Below are positions 1 through 10,430 of a stretch of 64,000 nt of DNA, piece by piece. Positions within the stretch are counted from its first letter, which is position 1. Every line of letters starts with the position of its first letter. Below the pieces are notes generated by a model. The model was not told the origin of the DNA. It did not search any database and was given only the letters and a program-made list of their open reading frames with translations. A program made the translations under genes and the position numbers. The stretch spans positions 1,302,001 to 1,366,000 of the forward strand of contig NC_070563.1 in the NCBI RefSeq assembly GCF_026914185.1. The letters run 5' to 3'. This DNA is from Puccinia triticina. Lineage: Eukaryota > Basidiomycota > Pucciniomycetes > Pucciniales > Pucciniaceae.

Positions 1-1
1 A

Positions 2-1599
2 AGCAAGGACATAGATCTATCCGCCCGCTTAACCCGCTCCCAAGTCAACGACCCAGCAGGTAAAGCCACTACCGGCACAAACCTAATCCCAAACCCCGCG
101 GTAGCTGCCTCCTCGACCCTACAACCCACAGCTTCAGCCGCTACGGCAAAGGCGACAGCCCAGAAGAAGACCAAGGTTTCGAAGACGGCCGCAAAAACAG
201 TCGCAACAAACCCAAATCCCAAAGAAGCCACGGCAGCAGGGAAGGAACCAAGCGACCCGCAAACCAAGAAGCTCTCAGCAGCGATCGGAGCGAAAAACAG
301 TATGTACATCATCCAGATCTTGAACATCGTGTCATTAAACTGACAAGGTTCTGAAGTCGTCGACGTCGACAAAATCCAAGAAGTAGGCACCGAAGCAGCA
401 AAAAGAACCGAGGGCCCGTTAGACGCCGTTGATCAAGCTCAATGGGCAAAGGACGAGATCATAGCTTCCATGCTCGAATCGGCCATGAAAGCGGCGAAAG
501 AAGGGAATCAAGAGAAGTTGGATATGTACTTTGGGATTTACAAATTGATGAGATTGAAGTAAGCCCACAGCCGATAATTCCGGAAACCGTAGAGAGACCT
601 AACTAACATCCATGTAAAGCCAAACGGTGACCGTTCCAGCACTAGTGATGCGCAACAAAACAGAGAAGTCAAACACCAACCTGCCGATCAAGAGGACTCT
701 TGTACCCAACCCTTTCCCAACCCCAGAGGGTCGCCAGAACACATTGGAGGGCGACACCAATTTTCACTGGGGAAACACGAATTCCCATGAGGACGTGGGG
801 TTTACCCCATACTTCGAGCAAAACTTGCTCGAGTTGAAAGGGCCGTTGCCCCTGACTATCTTCAATAAAGCCTGGCAAGACGCAGCTCTCCAGTACCACA
901 CCAAGAAACGGCCGAAAAACGACGACAACTCCACAGAGAGAGGCATGCGGTACACCGGCTACCCGTACCCCAGCGAGTGGCTAATGAGCTATAGCGATTG
1001 GAGTCTGAATTACGCGGAATTCCTTGTAAGTCGTCGCTCACACCAAACTGCTAATTCAATTCATACGGAATATACGGAAGCTGAGAAATTCCAAAACCTT
1101 GCAGATAACAATGCGCGACATCTATTGATATAAGACGTTAGGCCAGTGGATTGTCCTCTACAAGTCCAACGCGGATAAGATCATCCGGAAAGACGGATTC
1201 ATGGTAGCTTTGCGCTACGACATCCGCATACGAGCAAACGCTTTTGCCCACCGAGTGGTCAGAGACGGAGTCTTGTCCTTCTCGGACATATCCATATTCA
1301 GACAAGACGTATACGACACCGCATACGGAGAGGCGAGACGCTTTGATGAACTTTTGTTCAGAGACTCTAATCCATATGCCGTTGGGGGGGCCCAATTCAA
1401 CTGGGACCCCCACACAGGTTTAAACCCGGGCAAACGGATCACCGGACAGCAAGCGAACCCTTGGTTGGCGCCACCAGCCCCCACAATCAGCCAGTCACAA
1501 AGCGTCATAAGTACTCACCCTAACCCCAACAACCTCCCAGCCAAACCGAAAGAAAGCAGGTCAAAGGTGAAAGAATTCAGAAAACTAGAAGGCAGATGA
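2..1599 (+). CDS. Gag-like ORF1 of a tyrosine-recombinase retroelement (5' partial)
   Basis: Four exons can be read in phase: 2-299, 348-558, 620-1025 and 1147-1599. Together they give 455 codons plus a stop, open at the left edge of the window. The N-terminal part is Ala/Thr/Lys-rich and low in complexity. It is followed by a charged helical stretch (exon 2) and a compact region with WLMSYSDWS and WIVLYKSNADKIIRKDGF. The tail is polar. The splice joins restore conserved-looking sequence, so the introns look real. Proteins of this kind occur in many copies in rust genomes, next to recombinase or reverse-transcriptase genes, and I read it as the structural or nucleic-acid-binding ORF1 of a DIRS-like element. 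That assignment comes from family memory and from the recombinase downstream; no catalytic motif is visible. The start codon lies outside the window. Confidence 0.6.
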
Positions 1600-2045
1600 A
1601 ATCTGCTAGCTATTGGTTATTTAATAATAATAATAAAGACAAATCTTCTTGAGGTAGATGAGACTAGTTAAGAGTTTTATATTTTTTATTCGCTAATACC
1701 GTACAAGATTCAAGCAAATCTTTTGGCTTCTTCTTTGAGATTGATAGCACCAGGTGAGGTTATACGAGTTATCAACTTCTTGTTGATTTCGATTTTTGAT
1801 AGTTTTGATCTGGTGGTTGATGTCAAGAGAAATTGGTTAGATTCTTGTTGACCGTCAATCAGGTTTAGAACCATTAACTCACCTTGAGTTCGATGGTTCT
1901 CGATCTTCACTATCAATGACATCATAGTCATTGATCATTGAGCATACTGCTCTTTTGCCAATCGGCTGTTCCATCACGGAACAGTTCGAATCTGCACATG
2001 AAAGAAAAAATCTTTCAGTTTTTTAACTTCCATGAGTACATGTGA

Positions 2046-2216
2046 AACACATGTCGCTCACCAGGAATTTTTCTCTTTCGAGAGTTTGCGTCATCAGACG
2101 AATTCCAACAGAAGGGCCCCGGTTACCAGGGCAAGAACTTCCTCCCCAATTACGCTGAACTGAAGGCGTCCAACCAACTGCCAAAGCAATCCGGTAGCGG
2201 AAACAACGGACAGTAG
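2046..2216 (+). pseudogene. Possible fragment of a retroelement ORF
   Basis: A short open frame with no start of its own ends in TAG at 2214-2216. Its last 40 codons are rich in Gln, Gly, Asn and Pro (GPGYQGKNF, NQLPKQSGSG), like the tail of a gag-type protein. It lies between ORF1 and the recombinase, where a DIRS-like element should hold its reverse transcriptase. Only this scrap is readable, so it is probably debris. Confidence 0.25.
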
Positions 2217-2258
2217 GCTTGTTCACCTTTTTCTCCCTTTCCTCGTCTTCAAGCTGTT

Positions 2259-2275
2259 CCCCCCCCCCCCCCCCC
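2259..2275. repeat. Poly-C run (17 C)
   Basis: An uninterrupted tract of 17 cytosines sits between the ORF1 remnant and the recombinase gene. It is one of four G/C homopolymers of 16-20 bases in this window. Confidence 0.9.
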
Positions 2276-2886
2276 ACATGCTAGCTGCCTCATCCCAGTT
2301 ACCCCAAGACCCCCCAAGCTTTGTAACCGTTGAGGAATCCAGCATATGTTGTTTTGATCCCGATAGTCCCATTCTTCTATCACTTTCATATCCAATCCCA
2401 AGTGATCTCGCCCATAAGCGAGTAAAAGACACATCAATATTGTACTTAAAATTCCATATAAGAAGTGTTTAAGATAGGTAACTGAAGCAATAAATCTCCC
2501 AAAAATTGCATTTAACAGTGAGCCCGTGGCTTTTGAGTGTGAGGATCTTTCCTCCAAAAATGAGCGAGAAAACGCGAAGTGGCCAACCAAGGTCCAATGC
2601 AACATGAACATTGGCGCCTGGGAATCAGCGTTATGCAAGGCAAGCCTAACACCAGAGGGGACCGTACTGGTCATGAGGTAAAACACCGCCTAATCGTTCA
2701 TCTTCCCCTTGATCTAGAGGACAGAATGTCTCATCCGACCTCGGAGGAATAATCTGAATTGTATACACAACTGAAACTTGTCCCGGTCTCGAAGTTGTAA
2801 TACCCCCCTAATCCGATCTCTTCCTACTTGTTTTTGCTCCCCCTCTTTGCTTGTGAATTTAAAAGCGCTCAGGTCCTGGTGCCTGG

Positions 2887-3975
2887 GTGAATCTACTGCC
2901 CCCATACAAAAAACAAATGGACTTGGCTCTCATCAAAGACTTCCTCAAAAACGGGTCAGTCTACAAGGAGCCCACCAAAGATGAGGTGTACTTCCTGACA
3001 GGGTACAAATGGAATACGCTCCTGAACTACAACACCGCAACAAGGAAGTTCTTTAAATACAAATCAGCTAAGGCAGAAGTCCCCTATATCCTGCCTCTGA
3101 AGGCAGCAGACATTTACGGCTTTTGTTGCTGGGCCGGCAAGAACCCCGCTAGACCGACCTCGCACGACATATCAGCCGGAACCTTAACCAAGTACCTATA
3201 TGGCCTTCAAGCCTGGCACAACTACCATGCCGTAGATTACCCATTCAATACTAAGCCCAGAGTCGCAGTCTTGCTTCGGGCAGCAGCGCTGGCCGACGCA
3301 GAACACCCTAAAAGACCATCCAAATCCCCGGTCATGATCAAACATCTGGTCATCCTAGTGGAAGAGCTACACGAAGGGGACAAGCTGGATCGAGCAGTTT
3401 TAGATCTAGCGATAACAGCGTTCTGGGGGATGGCCCGACTCTCCGAGCTCACCTACGACAGGGCGGAGGGACAACCAAGGTGGACAGCATCTCTGATGAC
3501 ATCCGACGTCAGGTTCTATGACACACCCGTTGGGAAGGCAGCTGCGCTGTCCATTCGAGGAGCCAAAACCTCGGCTCCCGGGGCGGTACAAACCATCCAC
3601 GTCCAAAGCCAATCCCACCTTCTATGCCCAGTAGCCGCAATCAAAAGGCGAATTAAAGAAGCTGGACCCCAAGACACCTCTTTGTTCGGGTTCTACGCCA
3701 ACGACGAGAGGGTTCACCTTACCAAGCGAATGGTCTGCCGCAGACTGGACCAAGTCTGGGGGAAAAGGGGCTGCACCGAAATCACCGGTCATTCCTTCCG
3801 GGTAGGAGGTGCATCTTTGCAATACGCCGTTGGGGTACCTACGGACGAAATTTGCAAACTAGGCCGCTGGATCTCGGACTGCTACAAACTTTACCTGAGG
3901 GAATACTCCAAGACCGACTTGGCAAATACTCTGAAGCTGTTGTCCGAACTGGAGGCATCCTGGCGGCGCACCTAA
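2887..3975 (+). CDS. Tyrosine recombinase (DIRS/Crypton-type)
   Basis: A single open frame of up to 362 codons. It opens at a GTG, and the first ATG is at 2917, residue 11. The protein has the layout of a phage-integrase-like tyrosine recombinase. The first catalytic Arg is in WGMARLSEL (about residue 182). The H-x-x-R box is GHSFRVGG (H about 301, R about 304). A downstream GRW is followed by the Tyr region CYKLYLREY (about 332-336). An N-terminal helical SAM-like domain precedes it. Such an enzyme joins element DNA to a target through a phosphotyrosine intermediate and makes no target duplication. All key residues are present, so the frame could still be functional. With ORF1 upstream, a DIRS-like origin is more likely than a Crypton, but no reverse transcriptase is seen between them. 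Confidence 0.8.
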   Translation: MNLLPPYKKQMDLALIKDFLKNGSVYKEPTKDEVYFLTGYKWNTLLNYNTATRKFFKYKSAKAEVPYILPLKAADIYGFCCWAGKNPARPTSHDISAGTLTKYLYGLQAWHNYHAVDYPFNTKPRVAVLLRAAALADAEHPKRPSKSPVMIKHLVILVEELHEGDKLDRAVLDLAITAFWGMARLSELTYDRAEGQPRWTASLMTSDVRFYDTPVGKAAALSIRGAKTSAPGAVQTIHVQSQSHLLCPVAAIKRRIKEAGPQDTSLFGFYANDERVHLTKRMVCRRLDQVWGKRGCTEITGHSFRVGGASLQYAVGVPTDEICKLGRWISDCYKLYLREYSKTDLANTLKLLSELEASWRRT

Positions 3976-4615
3976 ACTCAGGTGATCAAGTAATAGAAAC
4001 CACTACGTCTCATACACTCCCGTGTGGAAGCCATTGCGGCATAGGGAACCAGAAGCGTCGGTGCGGGGCTCATGACTTCTTAGTCTTGAGTTATGGGTCT
4101 TGCACCGACCCTGGCACACTCTGGTGTGCGCTTCTAATCTGGGAGCGCTATAGCGCACCCTTATCCCCGGGGGCCTTCAGGAGCGAGATTTAGCCTTACC
4201 CACAATGTGGCGCTACGGCATCTCCCCTAGGAGCTCCGGGTTCTGGGCTAGGCTTTCAGCCGAAGCACTCGCGCCCCCTTTTTAACCCTAACCCACACAC
4301 GGTGGTCTTGGAGTACCGGCCCTATCAGGCTTGGTACTCGGGACTGCCTAGGTGACACCTGTCACTGAACATATCTAGAAGCGACACTGAAGCGCTGACT
4401 TTATTGAGTGTATCTATAAACTTATGAATTGAGGAAACTTGCATATCACAATTCCACAAAACCTAAACGTGCACCTGCGCCCTGAATAGGTTTCTCCTAC
4501 GCCTTGACCCTACTCATGTGAGTAGGTGATTGGATGTGAAGAGGTAATTAGCTCGTGGAGGGACAGGGAGGGACGCGGTCCCAAGAGCCCATACCCGTGT
4601 CGCGCGGGTTGGCAG
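3976..4615. other. Non-coding tail of the recombinase element
   Basis: No credible gene. The stretch is GC-rich and full of short self-complementary words (for example TAGGTGACACCTGTCAC and GGAGCGCTATAGCGC). These could belong to the terminal repeat of the recombinase element, but no matching partner is found in the window. Confidence 0.4.
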
Positions 4616-4620
4616 AGTAT
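4616..4620. repeat. Target-site duplication AGTAT (left copy)
   Basis: AGTAT directly before the 5' LTR matches 7902-7906 directly after the 3' LTR. A 5-bp duplication is usual for LTR retrotransposon integrases. Confidence 0.9.
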
Positions 4621-4987
4621 TGTGAGCCGCGGACCCCGCGAACTCACAGGAAGATTCACAGAGATATCACAGACCGACACCGAGCACCCTACATAGTCCC
4701 TCCAGCCCCGCCCCTCCTAGCTCGGCAGGGAAGTACTGAGACTTCCCCCGAGCTAGGTGAGTGACCGTCCTTTCCCCTTCACTTCCGTCTCCTCCTTCTC
4801 TTTCTTCTTTTCCTCAAAAGTTGTATATAGAGGGAAGTACTGAGACTTCCCCCGAGCTAGCCCTTGTCCCATTTGCAATACGAACAGAGGTTCTAGAATT
4901 GCTCGTGCCCTCGCCCTCGTCCTCGCCCCCCCTCGCTCCTCGCCCTCGTCCTCGCTTAAGTGAAGCTCTCCTCGTCGAGAGCTTACA
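4621..4987 (+). repeat. 5' LTR
   Basis: A 367-bp repeat, TGTGAGCC...GCTTACA. It holds a TATA-like box, a 30-bp word repeated twice, and a C/T-rich tract of TCGCCC repeats near its 3' end. It should provide the promoter for the gag transcript. Confidence 0.93.
4716..4860 (+). promoter_or_regulatory. LTR promoter region: stem-loop, TATA box and repeated 30-bp word
   Basis: The 30-bp word at 4727-4756 recurs exactly at 4831-4860, 104 bp later. The first copy is the right arm of a long stem-loop (about 4716-4757) whose left arm is CCTAGCTCGG. A TATA-like box, TTGTATATAG, at about 4821-4830 lies just before the second copy, so transcription probably starts inside or just after that copy. The same arrangement is repeated in the 3' LTR at 7641-7774. 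This is inferred from position; no start site is known. Confidence 0.5.
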
Positions 4988-5032
4988 CTTTTTTTTTCTC
5001 GAACCTCAACCACGCCGCCTCGCCGGGACTTC

Positions 5033-7678
5033 ATGTCCACAAGACGCACGACCTCTTCGAATCAACTGCTTCCCCTGACGGATACCGAGGCGATTATACG
5101 AGCCGCCAACAAAGCCAAGAGAGCAGCCGCAGTCGCAGAAAAACAACGCCAAGCGACTCTGCCCATCGACCTCCCATCTGCTCCAACACCAAACCCGCCC
5201 CAGACCACGCTCTCGACCTCGCAACCAGCTACAACAGCCACCCAAGCCCTGACCCCTAACCCCCTGGAAGTACACTCCTGCCCACCTTCCTTATCAACCT
5301 CCCTGACGCTCCCACAAGCGATCGGATTCCCAAGCAGCCCGACGACATCTTTCTTCTCGGTTGAGAGTAACGTGGGACCGATCATCCGAGCGTGGTCCCC
5401 CATCGAGCCGACGACGATCAAGCCGCCCCCACCGCCGACAAAACCCTTTAACCCGCTACTGTCCACACCACCAGCTCTTCCCCCACCTCCCCAACCTCAA
5501 CCAAAACCGACCACACCTCCAAACGCGCCTTTCCCAGGCCCCCGTCCAAGTGCCATGTCCCATAAAGAGCGACCAACCACAGGCAACGAGCCACCGACTG
5601 ACGTCTCACAAACAGCAACCTCCGGTCCGGTTCCCTCGGCGGACCATTCCTTTGCCGCACAGCTACAAAGTGCCATGCTGGCACTCCAACAAGCTAATCT
5701 CGACGCGCAACGAGCCGCTGATGCCAGAGCGCTGGCTGCGCAAGAAGCTGCCGAAGAACGCGCAAAGGCAGACGCCGAACGCTTCCGGTTGGCCCAAGAA
5801 GCTGCAGAGGAACGAGCAAGGGCAAATGAGGAGCAACTCGCTCGGTTCCAGGAAGCTTTAATCCGCGCGACTTCCAACCAGACAGCCCCACCGCGCCCGA
5901 CCACCCCATCGGATGGCCACATCGACCTCCGACGTTTCCGCACATCCGATGGACCCACATACACAGGTCCTTACCAAGAAACCGAGCCGTTCCTAGCGTG
6001 GATCCAGGGCCTGGAGATCTTCTTCGACACCAAGAAGGTGACTGCCACCGATGACAAGATCAGGATCGCCGGCACTCTCATCAAAGAGACCAACCTCCTG
6101 TCGGTCTACTCCAACAAAGCGAAAAAGTTCCTGCAAAAATCCTGGCACGAATTCAAAGAGACCTTATTCGACGCAGCGCTCCCGGTACGTTGGCGCCAGG
6201 GCCTTAAGGAAAAGATTCAATCGCTCAAGATAGAAGCCTCCGAGACCTTCACACAATACGAGACGCGAGCTCGAACGTTACAACGCATGATAAATTACGA
6301 TTCCGATCCTCTATTGATTTCAGATCTGAGTCTCGCCGAATGGCTATCTGGTGGGCTACCCAACGAGATACGAGCCGACATCCTCAAGTTTGAAATCCTT
6401 GAGGTTACACCATTCGACTACGGCCGCTTTGCAAAGCGGGTCAGAATCTTCTTTGATGCTCTTCCAGTCCGAACGCTACCAGGCCGAACTAAGGGCCAAC
6501 CATTGACGACAAGCACGAATACCGCCGCCATGCCTGACACTAGAGCGGCTGGAACCATATCAGACGAGCTACGCTGGCGCATTCACTCGTACCTAGACTC
6601 AATCGGCCGCTGCCACTGGTGCAGAGGGCACTGTGGGTCACCGAACGGGACATGCCAAAACAACCGAGCCAAAGGGAAGGTCGAATTTCCCCCATCGTTC
6701 GTAACGCCCCCAAAGCCACCAAACTATATTCCCCCACTACCGTGGAGCTCCGCAAGAGGTCCAGACCCCCGTCCCACTAATACCACGGCCGGTCGAGCAA
6801 CCTCCCGACCAGCGGGAGTAGCCGGCGTCTCAGACGAGCCAAGCGACTTGTACTCCAGCATGACAACCACAGCGACGGCAGCCATTCAGCAGTTGGACGA
6901 CATGGTTGCTCAAGGTTACGATGACGATGAGGAAATGATTACAGAAGAGACCGAAGCTGCCGCAATTCAAACTTTCGAAGCGTCCGAGGCGTTCGACGGG
7001 CGACTCAATGAGCTAATCTCAAATTCAATCTTGGGTCCAATTGAGGGGTATGTTCACAACCCCCCTAAAAGCTCAAAGATCCTACACATGTTGCATAAAG
7101 GACGTGGCTTACGAGGCCGCATCCTTACAGTGAAGACGCCGAGACCGACAACTATACGTCCAAATAACCGCTATTGCCAGACAAATCCCCGCCCTCCAAC
7201 CACCAGACCATCATTTCCTCCCCTGATCGCCGCCCATACCCCTTCCAATTTCCCCATTTTCTTTTCCTTCGACCCGTTCCCTACGACCTTTGACACTTCC
7301 GCCAACACTCCGGAACATCAACACAACCAGACACCCACGATAACATGCACCAACCGAGACCACACGACCAACTCACAGACCCGGCAGCGACGCCCAAGAC
7401 GTGAACCAACGCTTCAATCGACGACCAGACGACTCACTCCATCATTCCGGCCCGAATATCGTCATGACGGAACACCAACTCCCACGCTCCCTCCGACGAC
7501 GCCCCCCTTAGTCATTTTTTATAGGTGGGGGGAATGTGAGCCGCGGACCCCGCGAACTCACAGGAAGATTCACAGAGATATCACAGACCAACACCGAGCA
7601 CCCTACATAGTCCCTCCAGCCCCGCCCCTCCTAGCTCGGCAGGGAAGTACTGAGACTTCCCCCGAGCTAGGTGAGTGA
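5033..7678 (+). CDS. Retrotransposon Gag polyprotein
   Basis: A long frame of 881 codons, starting at the first ATG after the 5' LTR and closing only inside the 3' LTR. Residues 1-190 are Pro/Thr-rich and disordered. About residues 205-285 form an Ala/Glu/Arg-rich coiled coil (AAEERAKADAER). About residues 310-480 match the retrotransposon gag capsid fold (FLAWIQGLEIFF, WRQGLKEKIQSL, LAEWLSGGLPNEIR). Near residue 523 there is a Cys/His knuckle, CHWCRGHCGSPNGTC, likely for RNA binding. The region after residue 680 is Pro/Thr/Arg-rich and may be shifted or decayed sequence. No pol domains follow. The product would assemble the particle that packages the element RNA in the cytoplasm. Confidence 0.8.
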   Translation: MSTRRTTSSNQLLPLTDTEAIIRAANKAKRAAAVAEKQRQATLPIDLPSAPTPNPPQTTLSTSQPATTATQALTPNPLEVHSCPPSLSTSLTLPQAIGFPSSPTTSFFSVESNVGPIIRAWSPIEPTTIKPPPPPTKPFNPLLSTPPALPPPPQPQPKPTTPPNAPFPGPRPSAMSHKERPTTGNEPPTDVSQTATSGPVPSADHSFAAQLQSAMLALQQANLDAQRAADARALAAQEAAEERAKADAERFRLAQEAAEERARANEEQLARFQEALIRATSNQTAPPRPTTPSDGHIDLRRFRTSDGPTYTGPYQETEPFLAWIQGLEIFFDTKKVTATDDKIRIAGTLIKETNLLSVYSNKAKKFLQKSWHEFKETLFDAALPVRWRQGLKEKIQSLKIEASETFTQYETRARTLQRMINYDSDPLLISDLSLAEWLSGGLPNEIRADILKFEILEVTPFDYGRFAKRVRIFFDALPVRTLPGRTKGQPLTTSTNTAAMPDTRAAGTISDELRWRIHSYLDSIGRCHWCRGHCGSPNGTCQNNRAKGKVEFPPSFVTPPKPPNYIPPLPWSSARGPDPRPTNTTAGRATSRPAGVAGVSDEPSDLYSSMTTTATAAIQQLDDMVAQGYDDDEEMITEETEAAAIQTFEASEAFDGRLNELISNSILGPIEGYVHNPPKSSKILHMLHKGRGLRGRILTVKTPRPTTIRPNNRYCQTNPRPPTTRPSFPPLIAAHTPSNFPIFFSFDPFPTTFDTSANTPEHQHNQTPTITCTNRDHTTNSQTRQRRPRREPTLQSTTRRLTPSFRPEYRHDGTPTPTLPPTTPPLVIFYRWGECEPRTPRTHRKIHRDITDQHRAPYIVPPAPPLLARQGSTETSPELGE
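7524..7534 (+). other. Polypurine tract
   Basis: GGTGGGGGGAA stands directly before the TG of the 3' LTR, the standard position of the plus-strand primer. Confidence 0.75.
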
Positions 7679-7901
7679 CCGTCCTTTCCCCTTCACTTCC
7701 GTCTCCTCCTTCTCTTTCTTCTTTTCCTCAAAAGTTGTATATAGAGGGAAGTACTGAGACTTCCCCCGAGCTAGCCCTTGTCCCATTTGCAATACGAACA
7801 GAGGTTCTAGAATTGCTCGTGCCCTCGCCCTCGTCCTCGCCCCCCCTCGCTCCTCGCCCTCGTCCTCGCTTAAGTGAAGCTCTCCTCGTCGAGAGCTTAC
7901 A
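7535..7901 (+). repeat. 3' LTR
   Basis: The same 367 bp as the 5' LTR, with one visible difference (A at 7588). It is followed at once by the AGTAT duplication (7902-7906). Confidence 0.93.
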
Positions 7902-7906
7902 AGTAT
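7902..7906. repeat. Target-site duplication AGTAT (right copy)
   Basis: Matches 4616-4620. The neighbouring DNA (to about 8000) is a palindromic GC-rich stretch with CCCGCGGGT-like words. The word ATACCCGTGTCG occurs on both sides of the insertion, so the target was itself repetitive. Confidence 0.85.
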
Positions 7907-8147
7907 ACCCGTGTCGATCCCTTGGGGCATTGTAACCCGATGCCCGCGGCTTGGTACCCGCGGTCGGGTATTCCTGCGGGTATGTCCCCGGAGGGAGCAA
8001 ATCTCCCGGGTGTCCCGCTGGGAGGATGGAATCGATCCGGAGAGGGAAGGATATCCGGACTCACAGCTGATGACTGATTCGAGGCAGAGAAGAAAAGAAG
8101 GAAAACCAAGAAGTTAGAACCAACCACATCACCACGAGAAGAAGAGA

Positions 8148-10248
8148 ATGGACCCACTCGGCATCACCACCAACAACTCAAACAACAACAATAACAGCCA
8201 TAACCACAACCATAACCACAACCCATTCAGCTCAAACCAGCAGCAACACCAACACTACCAAACCCCTGACAAACCATCCTACTATCCCAAATCACCCACC
8301 CCCTCATGGCCATCATCCCCACTCATCAAACCACACTCAGTCGGCGCATCGGCACTCAACCAGCAGCCGATCGTCTGGCCACAACGCTCCAATCCATCCA
8401 CACCCGTCAGCCAACTCAACCGAGAGCCACGCAGCCCGATCAGAGAAGAACCACGCAGAAACAACCAAGCCATCGAGCACACCCACCAACCCACCCCACA
8501 GAATCAGCCCCACCAACACCATCCAATTCCAGAAAACACACGCCAGGAGAAACGTCAGACTAAGATCAGGGTCACCGGCATCGAACGTAACCGCAGAGAT
8601 CTCTATATCAAATTTGACGCTTGGGTCAGTCCTCATTCATTCTATTCCCGCGAGGACGATGTTGAAAAGCTGAAACTTGCATTTGATGTCAGTCTAATTT
8701 GACAACAACCAGAGCCGGCCATTGTCCTAATGTCTCCAGATCTTACAAAGAATTCTTGGCGTTCCACGAAGCGTTGATCGCTAATAATTCACACACGATC
8801 GTCCCACCGATTCCATTTCCAAAGTCAGTCAAAGCAAAAATGAGAGGAGAGATTTAAGCCCCCAACTCCATGCTTATTTTCATTTCCATCTTCACAGCAC
8901 CTCGGCACCCAATCCAGCAGATGACGACAGATTAGTGGCCTCAGCCTTCCAGCAATTCTTTGATAGATTACTCATGAACGCCTTCCTGAGGAGCGACGAC
9001 GAGCTGCGGGTATTTCTAGAGTCAGATTTCGGGTATACGCCCCAGACGAAGATCAAGAAGCGATCGATCACGAGTGGCTCGGGCTGGCTGGGCAAGCCGG
9101 CCGTCGGCTCCTCCGTGCGCACCTTGCCCTCGAGCACAATCCAGCAGGGGCCCGGAGGAACACCGGACACGGTGGTATCGATCGTCGAGGAGGACGAGCT
9201 TTCGAATGCAAAGCTACAGTTCAGACTGTTGGAGGACCGGCTGGTTGACGTTTGCCGGTCGATCGAGCAGCTCTCCCGTTCCCGTCGCTCGCTGGCCCAA
9301 GCGCTCCTCGATCTCTCCGGCCGGGTGACCCAGTTCTCGACGACCGAGTCGCACGGCGCTCTGGCCGAGGGATTCCGCCGACTGGGGCAGACGATCCGCG
9401 CGATCTCCGAGCTCGAGACAAACAGCGCGGTGGGCTATCTGGTGACGCTCTCCGACGGTCTGAGTTGGTGCTCGGTGAGCGCCAAGGCGGCCAAGGATGT
9501 GCTCCGGAACCGGGCCGGGATCTTGCACGAACACTACACGAGCGTCAAGAAATCGATCGAGAAACGCAGACTGATCGAGCGGATCAAGAGCAACACCCTC
9601 AACGTCTCCTCCGAGCGGGTCGAGAGCGCGCTCGACGAACTAGAGGAGGCCAAGAAAGCAGAGGAGACAATCGCTCAGAAAGCCATGCTGATCTCGACCA
9701 ACCTCAGACCCTCCTTGCGTACCCACTCGGAGCTCCTCCACGACGATCTGCTCTACTCGTTGATGGAAAATGCCCGGACTCAGTTGATCTATGAGAAGCA
9801 GATCCTCAAAGAGCTCGAGCGTGTCAAGCCCGAACTGGACTCGATCAGCTTACGTCCGGCCAACGTGATCTATGGGCATTCGTCGACGAGTGGTGCACCG
9901 AGCGTTGGGAAACAACCAACGAACACCGACCATCGTCGCCCGTCCTCAGATTTCCATCATCATCATCATCAACAACAACACCAAACTACTCCTACAAACA
10001 GACGAGAGTCACTCGTCGACCATCCCCACCATCCATCCACCAACCCCACCTCCCATCCGCCCTCTAATAACCTCCACCACCAGCCCGCATCGGCTATCAT
10101 CAACCACCACCATATCCAACCCACGCAGATCCGAACAGGCGAGGTCTCGAGAAAATTGGTCGTCCATGATCGGCTCGGCGAGAACGTTGACTGTCGCCAA
10201 CGTGTCGACGCTAAAAGCGCCGCCGCCTCACTCGCTCGCTTGTTCTGA
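8148..10248 (+). CDS. VPS17: Vacuolar protein sorting protein 17 (retromer PX-BAR sorting nexin)
   Basis: Three exons (8148-8624, 8693-8823, 8898-10248) give 652 residues. Residues 1-130 are Asn/His/Gln/Pro-rich and disordered. A PX domain follows (KIRVTGIERN, then SRSYKEFLAFHEALI and the end motif VFLESDFGYTP), broken by both introns. Residues about 260-540 are a long helical BAR region with family words (RSRRSLAQALLDLS, FRRLGQTIRAI). The C-terminal tail is again His-rich. Vps17 pairs with Vps5 to form the membrane-bending half of retromer, which returns cargo receptors from endosomes to the Golgi. The start ATG at 8148 gives the longest frame and precedes the PX domain by a normal spacer. 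The BAR part is more GC-rich than the flanking DNA. Confidence 0.9.
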
Positions 10249-10283
10249 CCCCCCCCCCCCCCCCACACACACACACACACACA
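10249..10283. repeat. Poly-C (16) followed by an (AC)n microsatellite
   Basis: Sixteen C residues begin directly after the VPS17 stop codon (TGA at 10246-10248) and run into about ten AC units. The tract would lie in the 3' untranslated region. A short (TA)n run follows at about 10387-10406. Confidence 0.9.
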
Positions 10284-10430
10284 TATAACCTCTCTTTCTC
10301 CTTTATTCGTTTTCATCACCGTCTTCTTTCTTTCCTTGCCTTTTTGGTATTCTTATTGTTGGGCGTTACGTCAGCGTGTATGTTTATATATATATATATA
10401 TATATTGAATCAAACCCGATCTTTTCGTCA

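Larger units (their letters stand above)
4621..7901 (+). mobile_element. Gag-only LTR retrotransposon, recent insertion
   Basis: The element is 3281 bp, bounded by two 367-bp LTRs (4621-4987 and 7535-7901) that start with TG and end with CA. It is flanked by a perfect 5-bp target duplication, AGTAT, at 4616-4620 and 7902-7906. The two LTRs differ, as far as I can see, at one base (G at 4674, A at 7588), so the insertion is young. A purine tract (7524-7534) abuts the 3' LTR, as expected for plus-strand priming. The interior encodes a gag protein only: no protease, reverse transcriptase, RNase H or integrase motif is seen. It is therefore non-autonomous, of the type called TR-GAG, and must borrow enzymes from a relative elsewhere. 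Confidence 0.93.

Noticed and set aside
2223..2686. Overlapping minus-strand frames (up to 145 codons) ending in poly-Gly
   Set aside because: The Gly run is only the poly-C tract read backwards, and the rest resembles no family and shows no splice logic.
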